A stretch of DNA of 64,000 nucleotides from Numida meleagris (lineage: Eukaryota; Chordata; Aves; Galliformes; Numididae), in contig NC_034410.1 in the NCBI RefSeq assembly GCF_002078875.1, forward strand, positions 103,236,138-103,300,137. Reading direction: 5' to 3'. This document shows, piece by piece, positions 25,331 to 36,800 of this stretch (within the stretch, counting starts at the first letter, position 1; each line of letters starts with the position of its first letter). Made by a program: the position numbers and the translations under genes. The notes below the pieces were generated by a model. That model saw only the letters and a program-made list of their open reading frames with translations, did not search any database and was not told where the DNA came from.

Positions 25331-27114
25331 GTGTGTCTGGGCCTTTTTGTTTGTCTGCTTTTAAGATACATCTGGGAGCCACCAATGCACGCTCATTCCC
25401 AGGGTTTGTCAGTGCCAGGGAAGAGGGCTCAAGAGAAGGCAAGTTAACAGATTTCTGCCCACAGAGGGTGTCAGCCCTGCCAGCCTGCTGCTGCAGTGTG
25501 AAAGTGGTGGCTGCTAGCCCAATGCTGCCCCTGTGAGCAGAGGGGAGGAGTGAGCCTGTGGGAAGATGAGTAGTGAAAGGTGATTTAGCCCAAAGCTTTT
25601 ACCTGTGGGACTAAGTGGCTGGCTGCAGGCTCGTGTTTTGCTTGCAGCCTTGTATTTAAGTTACCCACTACACAGACTGACTACCTAGTTCTAATGATTG
25701 ACATGAAATAAAGACAAATGTCAACACTTTGGAAGTTGCCATCACATGGAGCAGCCATCTTCCAGTCCACTACTAAATCCATCCGATAAAACAAAAGAGC
25801 CATCGCAGGTACTATCAATTCTGTGAACAGGACAGGGCAGGAGCAATTGCTTGCATGCATCCTGAATGAAAGACTGAACATGATTTGTAGTGGAAGTTTG
25901 TGGTGTACTGAGCAAAAATAGCCAGAAAAGACACTTCCAAAATTAAAATTAAAATAGGAAATTCTTATTTTATGTGGCAAATAAACCATAATTTTAAGAA
26001 GTCTGATAACAGATGCAAAACTAAATCATCCAGATCTTCCCACTGGGAGATATATTCTAGTCTCTGACACAACATTTTAACGATGACTGAAATATATTAC
26101 TCCTCATAGATTCTGGTATTGTTTGTCTGTTTTTAATTTTGAGATGCCTCCTATAGTTATTCAGACTTCATATCAATAAGATGTCATAGATTTAAACCTT
26201 TTCAACCGGAGGATTTTGAGACACAGGCAAGTTTCTTCCTGGTATTCACAGAAAAAACAACATGCAAAAACAATTAAAACAAAAATCTGACCAGACAGTC
26301 TAACTAACCTGAGAAAAAGACAGAGTTTTTCCTTTTAGCTCACTTGCTAAGATGGTCACCTCACTTAAAAAACCCTAGCAGACTTGTCACATGACTGTGT
26401 ATCTAGTCACACTGCAAATAAGGACTGTGAAGTGTGTCACTGAAGACAGGAGTGACATCTTTCATGCACTTAAAGCAATGTTAATAGTAAGGGTAGTCAG
26501 TTCCATAACCCTTTTAAATGAGCAGATCCAAAACTACATTGAAAATATAGGAAAACAAAGCAGAATTTCTATTAATTGTCTATGTTCTGATTTTGTGGAT
26601 AGAATCAAGGTGGTAAAGAGAAACTGGTTGTTAGTGCTTGTAGCTGACAAAAGTTGAGGCTGGAGAATGAAGAAAAAACAGCAAATAAAGAGTTATGCCA
26701 CAAAGGAGATTGTTATAATATTTGCAATCAAAATTAGATCATTTTTCACAGCTGCTAGATATGAATGTAAGCTGCTTCTAGGCATCTTTAATTTATATGA
26801 CTGTGACTGGAAAAGCAAATAATGTATTTCAATACTCTTCTTAATACTATTACAGGATAAAATGTGTCACAGGGTGACAATGTCCTTTATACAGCATTGC
26901 AGCACCAGTTGTATAGGGAGTACAAAAGCCTTTCCTTTTAATATCTAGCTCATATTGTCCTTCATTGTTAATACACCATACTTACTTATTATGCTGAACT
27001 GAGTAATGGAAAGAAGGGATTTAAAAATCTAGGTAAATTAGAAATCAAATTCTTGATTCACAATGCTAACCATCTCTCTTCAGATAATCTTCATGAAGGT
27101 AATTTTTGGAAGCA
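25331..27114. other. Unique DNA without a recognised gene
   Basis: No exon or repeat was recognised. The first 300 bases are moderately GC-rich, then the sequence becomes AT-rich. The plus frame at 26391-26657 (88 codons) has no known domain. Confidence 0.55.
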
Positions 27115-27720
27115 AGACCGATATGGAGGATGGAACTACATTTAATGATAAACCAGGAGCAGCTCAGGAACTACCTGGAAAGTTACTGTGCAGCCTGGAA
27201 TGAATATATGAGCCAGTGGTTGTGAGAAGAGGAGAAGAAAGAGAGACATGCAAGGCACTGGGAGGAAGACCTCTTCTTATATAGGGTGCTGGGAGGAAGA
27301 TCTGCTCTACATCTGCATCCAGGTGCAATGTGGAACCAGCTTCCAGCAGAATGTGGAAGGTGAAAGAGCCCACAGCCAAATCAAGCAGGGCTGTTCACCC
27401 ACTCACCAGAAGGACTGGTTGAATTGTACAAGAAAAACACCCCTTTCTTCTCCTTGCCAGCAGCTGCAGTGTGATTCTCAGAGGAAAAGCAGCAGCATAG
27501 AGAAGACTTGCAGACCGTCAGCAGCAGGTCTCAATCCCTGAAGGACAACATTGAGTATTCCCTTTGACAGCAGGAACCTGGATCTGTTCCTACACAGAGG
27601 AGATTTGCTTAGAAAAAAAAGGACCAGCAAGCCTGTGGGAAATACATCCCTAAAGAGTGGAAGGAGGAACACAACAAGCAGATATTTTACTGAAGAAGTC
27701 TCTTCATTTAAATAAATTCC
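27115..27720. other. Purine-rich unexplained block with imperfect 31-bp duplication
   Basis: The block is rich in GGAAG, GAGAAG and AAGCAGCAG runs and contains a TATA-like TTATATAG near 27277-27284 and an AATAAA at about 27713. GCACTGGGAGGAAGACCT at 27255-27272 recurs as GTGCTGGGAGGAAGATCT at 27286-27303, a period of 31. It could be part of an unrecognised LTR element or a non-coding transcript. I cannot assign a family. Confidence 0.3.
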
Positions 27721-30196
27721 CACAAGACCTCACTCCTTTTATCTCCTTTGTCAGCGTTCTTACTTGACCCATGGGAATCTTGCCGCCTTGGCTTTCAGAA
27801 ACTTTCATGTGTCCAAGATGTTGTGAAAAACTACATTAATTTTTGTTGAATATCCCTTTGCTGAATGCCATTAATCTATCTTGAATTTCCCATTTCCTGC
27901 TGTTCATCTTGCCTTGAAAAGTTCCACTCCAAATAAGCATTCTCTTCTCCCCCACTCTTCCTCATATCTGCTGGCTCCTTCACTGCCTTCTTCCCTCAAA
28001 GCATTGCAGTAATAAGAGCATAAAAGTTGTTAAAGTTGTCTGTTTGATGTTCCAGGTTGGAGAAAAGGGTGGATAAACTCAATATTGCTCAAACTGAATG
28101 AGCACAATGGCTTTTCCCTGCTCTAGAAGGTATATAAACTCCTTCATAGACCAAAAATATCTCCATGGGAGCATGTGAACTACACAGGCATCAAAAGCAA
28201 CCCCAAGGAAAGTATTGAAAAGCTGTGCTTATGTGGCTTGTTCTTACCATGAAACAGAGGCTGGATTCATTTGTGTAAGCAAACTTAAAGAAACAGTCTG
28301 TTGTTCAATAGCCTATCAACGGAAACTCTTTCAGTTTTCTGTGAAACGTGCAAGGTGTACTGAAAATACAAACTTACATGTTTAAATACACCAGACTGAC
28401 CTTTCCATGTGCATCTCAACAAATTTTATACAACTCTCTTTGGATCTCCCGCAACACGAAGTGCACGCTGTTATTGAGACTTCTGCTCAGGCTTCTTCCT
28501 TCTCATTAGCTCCAATTTAGAGATGGGAAGAGAATAAACTGCAGGCAAACTTTGATCTGAGATGACAAGACTAATTTTGGGGAAAATGTTCCCCTACCTT
28601 CTCCAGTTATCGGATTTAATCTAAAGCAAGAACAATGTGCAGATAGTAAACATAATAGCTTCCTAATTATATTAAATTACCTCTCAGGAGCTGCTCTGCC
28701 CTCTTGTCAAAGTCCAGGAACTGGCTTTTAATGACGAATGTGAACCTTGGTGGGACATTCTGTATCATCATTTAGTTCAGCAAATGTAGCCCAAATTAGT
28801 TATATAGGTGTAATTAGATGCTGAAAAATAATTACCTTGGCCTTACCATTAAAAATTTCTTGCTTGTATCCCCCTGTGATCTATGAACAAATTACTTTAT
28901 TAGGAAATCATTAGAGCTCAATTTGTCTCTATATACTACAGACATCAATATTCATTTCTTATAATGGTACCACATATTCTTGCCATAAATTCATACAACT
29001 ACGTAGCCAGATATCAATTTGGAGTTGTTACGAACCTTAACTAGAAGACTGATTTCACATACTTATATGTTTTTCTTAAGCACCATTTTCTAGCATAAAA
29101 CTGAGCAGTATAAGTTTTAGTGTTTGGCCATGAATTCAGACAATCTTTGCATTAGTATGCCCCACTCCAGTGGGAGAGCTTTTCATGTGGGCACTGCTAC
29201 AATATCCAAGTTTGTGTCTGCTGAAGCAAACTACCTCCTCAAGACATGAGAACACACCCTACTATTTTCAGAGCCTTGAGAGCATCCTGCTTGGAGGATT
29301 ATTTTGGGGCCAGCTCTCAGACTGTGCAGATGAGAGCCACTCAGTCCCTCTGAGGCAGTGGGGAGGCTTGCACAGGTGCCCTGGAGGACAGCCTGGCCAG
29401 GACTGGCCCATCCCATGGGAGCTGCTAGCCACTGCTGAGCCATGACCGTGATCTCAGAGCCCACTGCAACTTTTATTGGGCCTCCATTTCTCTGTGGATT
29501 TGTCTGAGCATTGAGAAAGCAGGTTGCTCCAGTGCCCTTGATGTGGGGACATAGTACCGTTTCAAGTCATATCTAGCAGTTAAGTGATTTATTGACTATT
29601 AGAATTTACAGAGCAGATATGAGAAGGAAAGGAGATGATTAGTTAGACCCCAGGTCACCTCCTGTTATAAAATATGTTCCCATAGTTTAGCCTTTAGCTT
29701 TCACACAAGTGCAGGTTCTCACTGAAGTCTGTCATTGCAGGACTGAATAAAACGACAAGGTCCAGCTAATTCTCTACAGTGATGGTTGGATAGTTACTCA
29801 CTGCTGAAATGAGCCAATATAGAGCAGTTGCCATCTTTGTACTTCTCAGAGCATCACACATATCCAAACAAGTACTCTGTATACTAGGACTTCCAAATTT
29901 CTGTTATGGTGTGTGTATGCACATGTGCATTTTATACATTTTATAATATGACAGTTTTTCTGGATTTTAGTATGCCACAAGCACTGGAGAAGAATTTAAT
30001 TAAGAAGATCATATACAAGCAACAATATACCCACAGAATTCAGTCACTTCAAAAAAAAAAATGTCAGTAGTGGGTTTTTCAAAATTATTGCTTAAACTGA
30101 AGAAGACTGAGATTCTCAGCTTGCTTCCTTTAACTTCCATTTCAACAGGTACAAATTATCATCTCTTACCAGTTATAAAATTCTTAGTCTAGAATA
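27721..30196. other. Unique DNA without a recognised gene
   Basis: No exon, RNA gene or transposon was recognised. A more GC-rich patch lies at about 29280-29460 with two overlapping opposite-strand open frames of 91 and 77 codons, neither recognised. Confidence 0.5.
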
Positions 30197-30290
30197 TGTG
30201 GTAGTTTCACACTGACAGGCAGCTAAGGTCCACCACACCACTCTCTCAATCCTCATCCTCAAAAGAACAGGGAGAGAAAAGCAAAGCCCT
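30197..30290 (-). mobile_element. Degraded endogenous-retrovirus LTR, 3' end, antisense
   Basis: The plus strand begins TGTGGTAGTTTCACACTGAC, continues with GGCAGCTAAGGTCCACCACA, and later reads GGGAGAGAAAAGC. This follows the reverse complement of the avian LTR type whose sense 3' end reads GGTTAAACCACAACA, the same broad type as the solo LTR at 53451-54033. Similarity fades after about 90 bases, so the other end and any target duplication cannot be placed. The assignment is tentative. Confidence 0.42.
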
Positions 30291-32349
30291 CCTGCCCCAC
30301 TGTGGGCTGCTGGGCTCTGCTCAGAGAGGGCACTCCTGCAGCCCCCCACTACTAAAGCCTTACCACATAAGCCCAGTACAGAATCACGCAGATCCCATAG
30401 TCAATACTCCTGCAGTCACTGCAGTGGTGTTCACTCTGCTTTTGGTCTTGTTCACAGCTTCCAGAGTCCCAAGTTCTCCACTCAGGACCCCTCTGAATCT
30501 TTCTGACTGCAGCCATGTTACGGGTGCATGGCGGTACAAGCTGCTGAGAAAAGGACACTCAGCTGGGAGCAGATGGAATGCCGGACTCCTTGCAAAGCCC
30601 TTGCACATACCTTAAGGCATTGAAGTTGTTAAAGCAGTGAGTAGACAATAAGCATCTCAGGCCAATTCCCTCACACAAAAGGAACAAAGAACTAAAGTCA
30701 TCAATATAGGTAGTATAAATCAACTGAATAGGCAGCTGGAAAATGACAGCTACTTATATTATGAGACTTAAAAAGAGAAGATAAAATATAGGTGGATTTT
30801 TATCTTTTGGGTTTATAAGGCCATGTTTGATGGACCATGAGATCTTGGTAGGCTTTATGGGCCAAATTCCTCCCTGGGGTAACTCTATTAAGCTTGGTTG
30901 TCTCCCATTAGGATGGTTTGAACCAGGAGAATTATGTATGCTGCAGTAGTGGTGTCAGGTGCTCTGCTTTTAAGAGCTGACATGCCTCAGCTAGTACATT
31001 AACTCCAAGGCCAGGAAGCATGTATTCAAAACTGCAGAAAGCAGCAAAAAGAAAAATGCAGCACAGAAACAAGAAGACAATTGCTGTTCCCAGCCAGCAC
31101 ACACTAAATGGCAACTGAAGAGCTCAATTCTTTGTTTCCTACAAAGTGCATCTTCCAATTATAGTAATTCTTTTATCATTGCCTGCCTGACATGTCCCCC
31201 CCAAGTCAAACCTTACAGGTGTAACCAGAACAGTGCTCAGCAAGGGACTCAGCTTTGCTCTGGGGAAAGTGTCTTTAAATGTCATTCTGTCTCGCTCTAA
31301 GTTATACAGATTTTTCTTGTTTTCTGATCACCTCCAGCTCCAAGTTCAGTCTGATAGAGTGACAGCTATTCTTGAAGTTGGCTATTACTCAGCAGCTGTG
31401 ATCAGGGATCCAAACTGAAAAGAAATAGATCACCCTTTCAGCCTCTGAGTGAATCATTTTCAAACTGAGATATCCTGAAAGAATTCCAGTGAGAGTGAGA
31501 AAAATCCTATACAGTGATTTAAGCATCTACGAACAGTAGGCTTTCTTGAACTTGGAATATAGGCTGGGAAACATCCCTCTGAAAGCTTTACTGCCCAGAA
31601 AATTACCTTTACTTTTGCTGACTCACAGCAGCCAACCAAGAATACGTAGTTATAAAAAAAACTTTAAGAGAAACATGTGATGCTCAAGATGAAAAAAAAA
31701 TATGGACTAAGATGATAAATACAGAATAACTCATTAGGATTCTTACTCCAGTTGTATTTTGTTACTGACCTTGCTGAGAAGACAGAGATTTTGATTGTGG
31801 GACAGAAGATTTTACAAACAAAGGTTAAAATACAGTGAATTGGAAGTATTTTTAGGTTCACACTTCCTTTCATTTTCACCTACATTTTTCTACATTTTTG
31901 TCAGCTTGTGGGTACAACTAGTTTAGATGTCTGGTGCTAGCAGTAGGCACAGGCAAATAGCAAGAGAAGAAAAAACACTTTGTGCCTATAACATCCATCC
32001 GTGCACTGCTGATAGGTAAAGAATCAGCACCTTTTCTATTGAACCTGGCTCCTACTAGTTCCTCTGTTGACTGACAGCTCTTGTACTGGAAAAGACAGTG
32101 AAGAGACAGCACCTATCCATCTTTCTTGTGTCAGCCATGTCAGGGTGCTGTGGGTCTTTTTTGTTTGTTTTCCAAGGCTGCTCAGCCATTCTTTGTACAG
32201 AAAGATTGTTACTTGTCTTTGATTATTTGTTTTGAGGTACAAGAAACACATAGTTGATTTTTCATGGATCTAACATATCCCCAAGATCTTGCTAAGAGTC
32301 CATCATTTTACACTGGAGTGGCTCTCCATCTTCATCGAGCACGCTGATC
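30291..32349. other. Unique DNA, possibly including the rest of an old LTR
   Basis: 30291-30620 is GC-richer than its surroundings and may belong to the degraded LTR that starts at 30197. Beyond that nothing is recognised. Confidence 0.45.
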
Positions 32350-32425
32350 TGTATTTATCTGAACTGAACTTCAATTCTCTTGTGTTGTTCAGTCTTGCAA
32401 TATTTCTCCACTGTTCTTCCTACAA
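32350..32425 (-). mobile_element. Old CR1 fragment, antisense (first piece)
   Basis: The stretch GAACTGAACTTCAATTCTCT and the following TTGTTCAGTCTTGCAATATT resemble the reverse complement of the coding region of old CR1 elements shared with turtles (GAATTTCATCTGCCATTTT, then a CCCAGTCA-type phrase). The order and orientation fit the second piece at 32788-32880. The match is diverged. Confidence 0.4.
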
Positions 32426-32787
32426 TGTGTGTGCATTACTAACTGGTACAGCTCAGTAACAACTCAGAATGAAAAAATTATAGAGTGAATCAAATGATGC
32501 TGTGAATCCAGCATCCACAGTATACGCATTTTGAGGTGTATGTATGGGAGAATACTTGAAACTAGCCTGGGAAAGTGGATGGAAAACTAATCAGTAGTCA
32601 GAGTGCATCTTCCAGCTTAGTTTCTCCTAAGCTGCAATCTAGATTGTGCACTCAGAGACTTCCTGGCAACACATGTACAGCCCAGTAATTGAGGATCATA
32701 AAATTTGCTTCAAAAGCACATTCTTGACAAAAACTAAAAGGCTAATGTGGCCACTCCTCTAATCTCTTCTCTCCCTATTACATTGAA

Positions 32788-32880
32788 TAACTTTGTTGTA
32801 TCAGCAAACTTTATACCTCACCGCTCACTGTATTTTCAATGTTATTTATGAATACATTGAACTTAAGAAGTACTCCCAAA
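32788..32880 (-). mobile_element. Old CR1 fragment, antisense (second piece)
   Basis: The phrases GTATCAGCAAACTTTATACC, CTCACCGCTCACTGTATTTT and TTATTTATGAATACATTGAA follow the well-known CR1 ORF2 reverse-complement pattern ATCAGCAAACTTTGCCACCT, then CTCACTGTTCACCCCTTTTC, then CATTTATGAATATGTTGAAC. This is a clear but old match. Together with 32350-32425 it suggests one ancient insertion interrupted by about 360 bp of unrelated DNA. Confidence 0.7.
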
Positions 32881-33608
32881 TTCAGCTCAAGATAATACAT
32901 AGCTCCTCCTGCAAAGCAAACATGTTTGAGGATGAGTCAGCTTTATCGACTAACCCTCTTGGAAATAAAATTATTTGGGCCATGAGTTATGTTTTAAAGT
33001 GACAGTTTCAGCTGTTAGTATGATATCTACATTAACTCTCTGGGGCTAGTCTTTTTGTTCTCCCACAGCATGTCAATCCACATCATTAGTGACAAATTGC
33101 TTGAGTATCATCCTTCCTATCTTAAACCTTTCATAAGTAGCTACTATTTTTACACACGTCCTATACACGATCCAAAAACTCCAGAGACTAAATGTTTCTT
33201 GCAGTCTTACTCAGAATAGAAACAAACTCCTGAAGACCCTTTTATTCCTCTCTTTCATATTGTTTTTTCAGCTGGATTTGTTCCTCACTATGGCTTGCTC
33301 ATGCAGCAGAGATGGGGTACATGCAAAGTGGGAATAAGGGAATAATGATACAAGAAGGAATTTAAGACATCTTGTTGATGAAGAAAAACCTATCTAAATA
33401 TGGTCTGAGTTGCATTCATGTTTACTAACATTTCTGAAAGTGCTGATAAATGTTTGGTATTCCAGAAACTATTGGTATTGCACACTGGTACATACCAACC
33501 TGTTTCAACCACTTGAAACAAGAGTTCATGACATGCCCTCTAGCTTCTCAAAAAGAAATGGATGCAAGGCTCAATATGATAATATCTTAATAATAATATT
33601 TAATTGTT
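32881..33608. other. Unique DNA, possibly with further CR1 debris
   Basis: Nothing was confidently recognised. Degraded continuation of the old CR1 is possible but not readable. Confidence 0.45.
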
Positions 33609-33820
33609 GAGGTTGGAAAGGTCCTGGGATTTCTCTTGTCCAGTGTCTTGCTCAAAGCAGGATCGGCTGTGAGATAAGATCACACTGCCACACCACTCAC
33701 TTGGTGTCATCTGCAGACTTAATGATAGTTCATTCTCTCTCCTCCTCCAGATCTTTGATAAAGGCATTGAACAGTAGAGGCCCCAGCACAGAATCTTGAC
33801 CTGTAACCAGCCTGCAGGTA
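33609..33820 (-). mobile_element. CR1 LINE fragment, antisense, with internal deletion
   Basis: The first 70 bases, from AGGTTGGAAAGGTCCTGGGA, resemble the reverse complement of a CR1 3' end. From about 33684 the sequence reads CACTTGGTGTCATCTGCAGA, CAGATCTTTGATAAAGGCAT and GAACAGTAGAGGCCCCAGCA, which is CR1 ORF2 coding sequence (reverse strand) that normally lies many hundreds of bases away. The copy is therefore internally deleted or made of two adjacent insertions. It has no coding capacity. Confidence 0.75.
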
Positions 33821-36800
33821 CACCATGAACCATGTCCATGTCATGGTCCATGGTACTACTGCATTCTCCAGTATAATACTGCATAGTATAACAAAACACT
33901 AGGTTAGTTTTCATATCCAAATATATATTTTTCTAATCACAACAAAATTTACGCAAAAAAAAGGTTTTGGTATCTGAATTTGTGGATGTAATAAATAAGA
34001 TGCGGTGCTGGAATGATTTACATTTAACAGAAAAGGTCATTCAAAAATGCTATCATAAAGCTTACTGAGGAGAGCACTAAATTAACAATATTTATTTGTC
34101 CTTGTGCCTTTGTATGAAGTCTCATGATGTGACTATTAAATGGAAAAATGTGGTAAGAAGCTGATAAATTTTGAGAGGCATCAACATCAGTATTATTAGT
34201 GGAGCAGCAGTAATGCATAAAATCAAGTTATTCCTATCCTTATTTTGATAAAAATTTAACATTGGGAAAGAAAAGTAGAATGAATAAAAAACGACTGCTG
34301 ATTTCTAGGCAACTCTAACACTGTAATTATGGATGATTTCATACAATAACTTATACACATGCATACATGCTTTTTTTTATTACGAGGCATGAAGAGATTG
34401 AGATGAATCAATCTGGACAAGTTGAAAGCCATGTGTTCAACATGAATCTTCAGACATTCAAGAACAGTTGATTCTCGCTGTTGGTCTTTCATTTTATGTT
34501 ATAACCTTGGGCTGCGGGCAGAAAAATATAAGTGTTGTGCAAAAGTTTTTGGGTTTTTTTTTGACTTGCAGAACTAAGCAAAAGCAAGAGTCTATGGAGG
34601 AGGAAAAGATGTTTAGAAGTTCATGCTCTGTTAATACTTTAAATTCAGTTCCATGAAGTATTAAAGCATGTTTCTACTGGACTTTTACAGGTAACTCTAG
34701 ATAATTTTTTTTCTGCACAGTGCATCTCCTTAGCTGTTTGTGTCACCTTTCTGATGAAGGATACTGTATGCATTTCCAAAGGCATGGAATCATAACATTT
34801 TGCCATTGCTGCAACTTGCATCTGTGTGGGTTTTTTTGCTTCATAGTGTTGTTGGTTTTTTTAATATGTATATACACAATAAAAAATAATAAATGGTGGC
34901 AGAATTGTCCTAACTTCAATAAATGTTTGGTTTTGATGAACAGCCTCTTATGAAGTGCTCAAAGCAGTTCTGTTTCTGGTATGTCATTAACGTAAAACCA
35001 GGTACATTCCATAGCTGGAAACTTGCAAATATATATAATGACAAAGTGCTGACAGGGAATGAAGTAGGTTTTCTTCTTTACTTAGAATTAAATTTATGCA
35101 ACCCAGAATTCAGACAGCTCAAGACTGTATTCTTGGATGGGTAATTGGAAGTAGGATCTTGGGGAAAAAATAGTGAAATTCTCTTTTTCTCATCTTCCAT
35201 ACTGTCAGTAATGTAAGTTTTGGTATACATGATCCCGACTGCTTTTAATGCATTGTAACTACTTCATACGGAAAATATATGAAACTTACTCAGAATATTT
35301 GACTTCCTAAGGGTTTTAACTGGTTTTGCAATGCTTTAGTAGCTCTCCATAAATGATGGAAATAAATCCTGTTACTGAAGAACATGATAAAGCTTCAAGG
35401 TGTTGTTGCATATAATAACAGATATTTTTGGCAAGTCTTGAGCTAATTCAACTGTATCACAATTATAATGGAGATATACACAGTAAAGACAGTTCATGGG
35501 AGAACAGAAGAACTGACCAGAAGACTAAGATATATTGAAAAGATTTGAGGCTGGTTCTACAGAAGAGAAGACAGAGTGAGCACTTCTAGATGTGTTACAA
35601 ATGATGAAAGTAAATTCTGTCCTCTGAGTCCACTGGTGGTGGGGCAAGATGTAATAAAGTTAACTTTCAGCAATTTCATTGCAGACTTTTAACTAAAGAG
35701 ACTTGTTTTAGACATCAGAAAATATTTTCTAACTAACGAAACGAGAGTCTAAAGGAATATGACAAGGACTGAAATGTATTGTAGGTTGGATATTCACTTA
35801 GACTATCTCAGGAGTGGAGCAGTTTAACATCTCTCTGCAGTAGTAGTTCAGTCTTTGAAATGAAGAAGTGGAGATGATGATTTTTGAGATTCCCTTTGGC
35901 CATGTGTTCTACAGTTTATATGTCTGGCTACAAAATACTCTGGAGCTGAAGAGACATTGGAAAAGCAAATGAACATCCTCCTCCCACCCCTACTCACCAT
36001 CTGTAAAGTAATTCCCTGCCCAAACCTTGCTGAGTATACATGCACATTTTAAAACATTGCTGCGTTGACACTCTTCTGTGTTTGATTTGATTTTTACAGA
36101 TTGCTGTGATCAAATTCTATTAACCATAAGTGCTGAGAAAACACTTTAAAGTTGTTACGCACAAATACACCTTGAAAGGGAATAGGAAAATTCACGGGAA
36201 ATGCTGTTTTCACTGGTAGACTGAGTTGTATAACAAATTCATCCATTCAGTTTTCACTAAGGGGTGATACCACTACTTTAGATCACAAGACATAAATAAG
36301 CTTCATGAAGAAGCTGTAAAATCAAACATGGGAGGGAATCTTCTCTTGGACTGTATACAGAAACAAACACAGTGGATAGATTTTTCTAGGGTTTAGTATG
36401 TTAAATCATTCACTATTTTGTCTTGGTTTGTTAGCTGTCCTTCAGTCGTAGTGCCCTCTTTACTCTCAAGGGAATGAGAATTAGAGAAAGTATTTTGAGT
36501 GAGTAAACCTTATGGGGAAGAGCCGGTTTTATTGTGACTATATAAATGAGGCCAGGGGAAAGAGGGCAATTGGGTCATCTTTCTCAAAGTATTGACTCTG
36601 AGCAAGTCCTATTTCTTTTTTGTCACCTGTAATGAAAGCTGAAAGAAACACCTTCAGTCCCTGTGCAGTGAAGAACACCACTGGAAGACCAGTATGAATT
36701 AATGAGGAATTGGCTGTGCAGAAAGTGATGAGATCCATATCTGTTATAAAACTTAAACTCCAAAAAGCATACTAAAACACTCTGCCTCCAGAAAGTAGCA

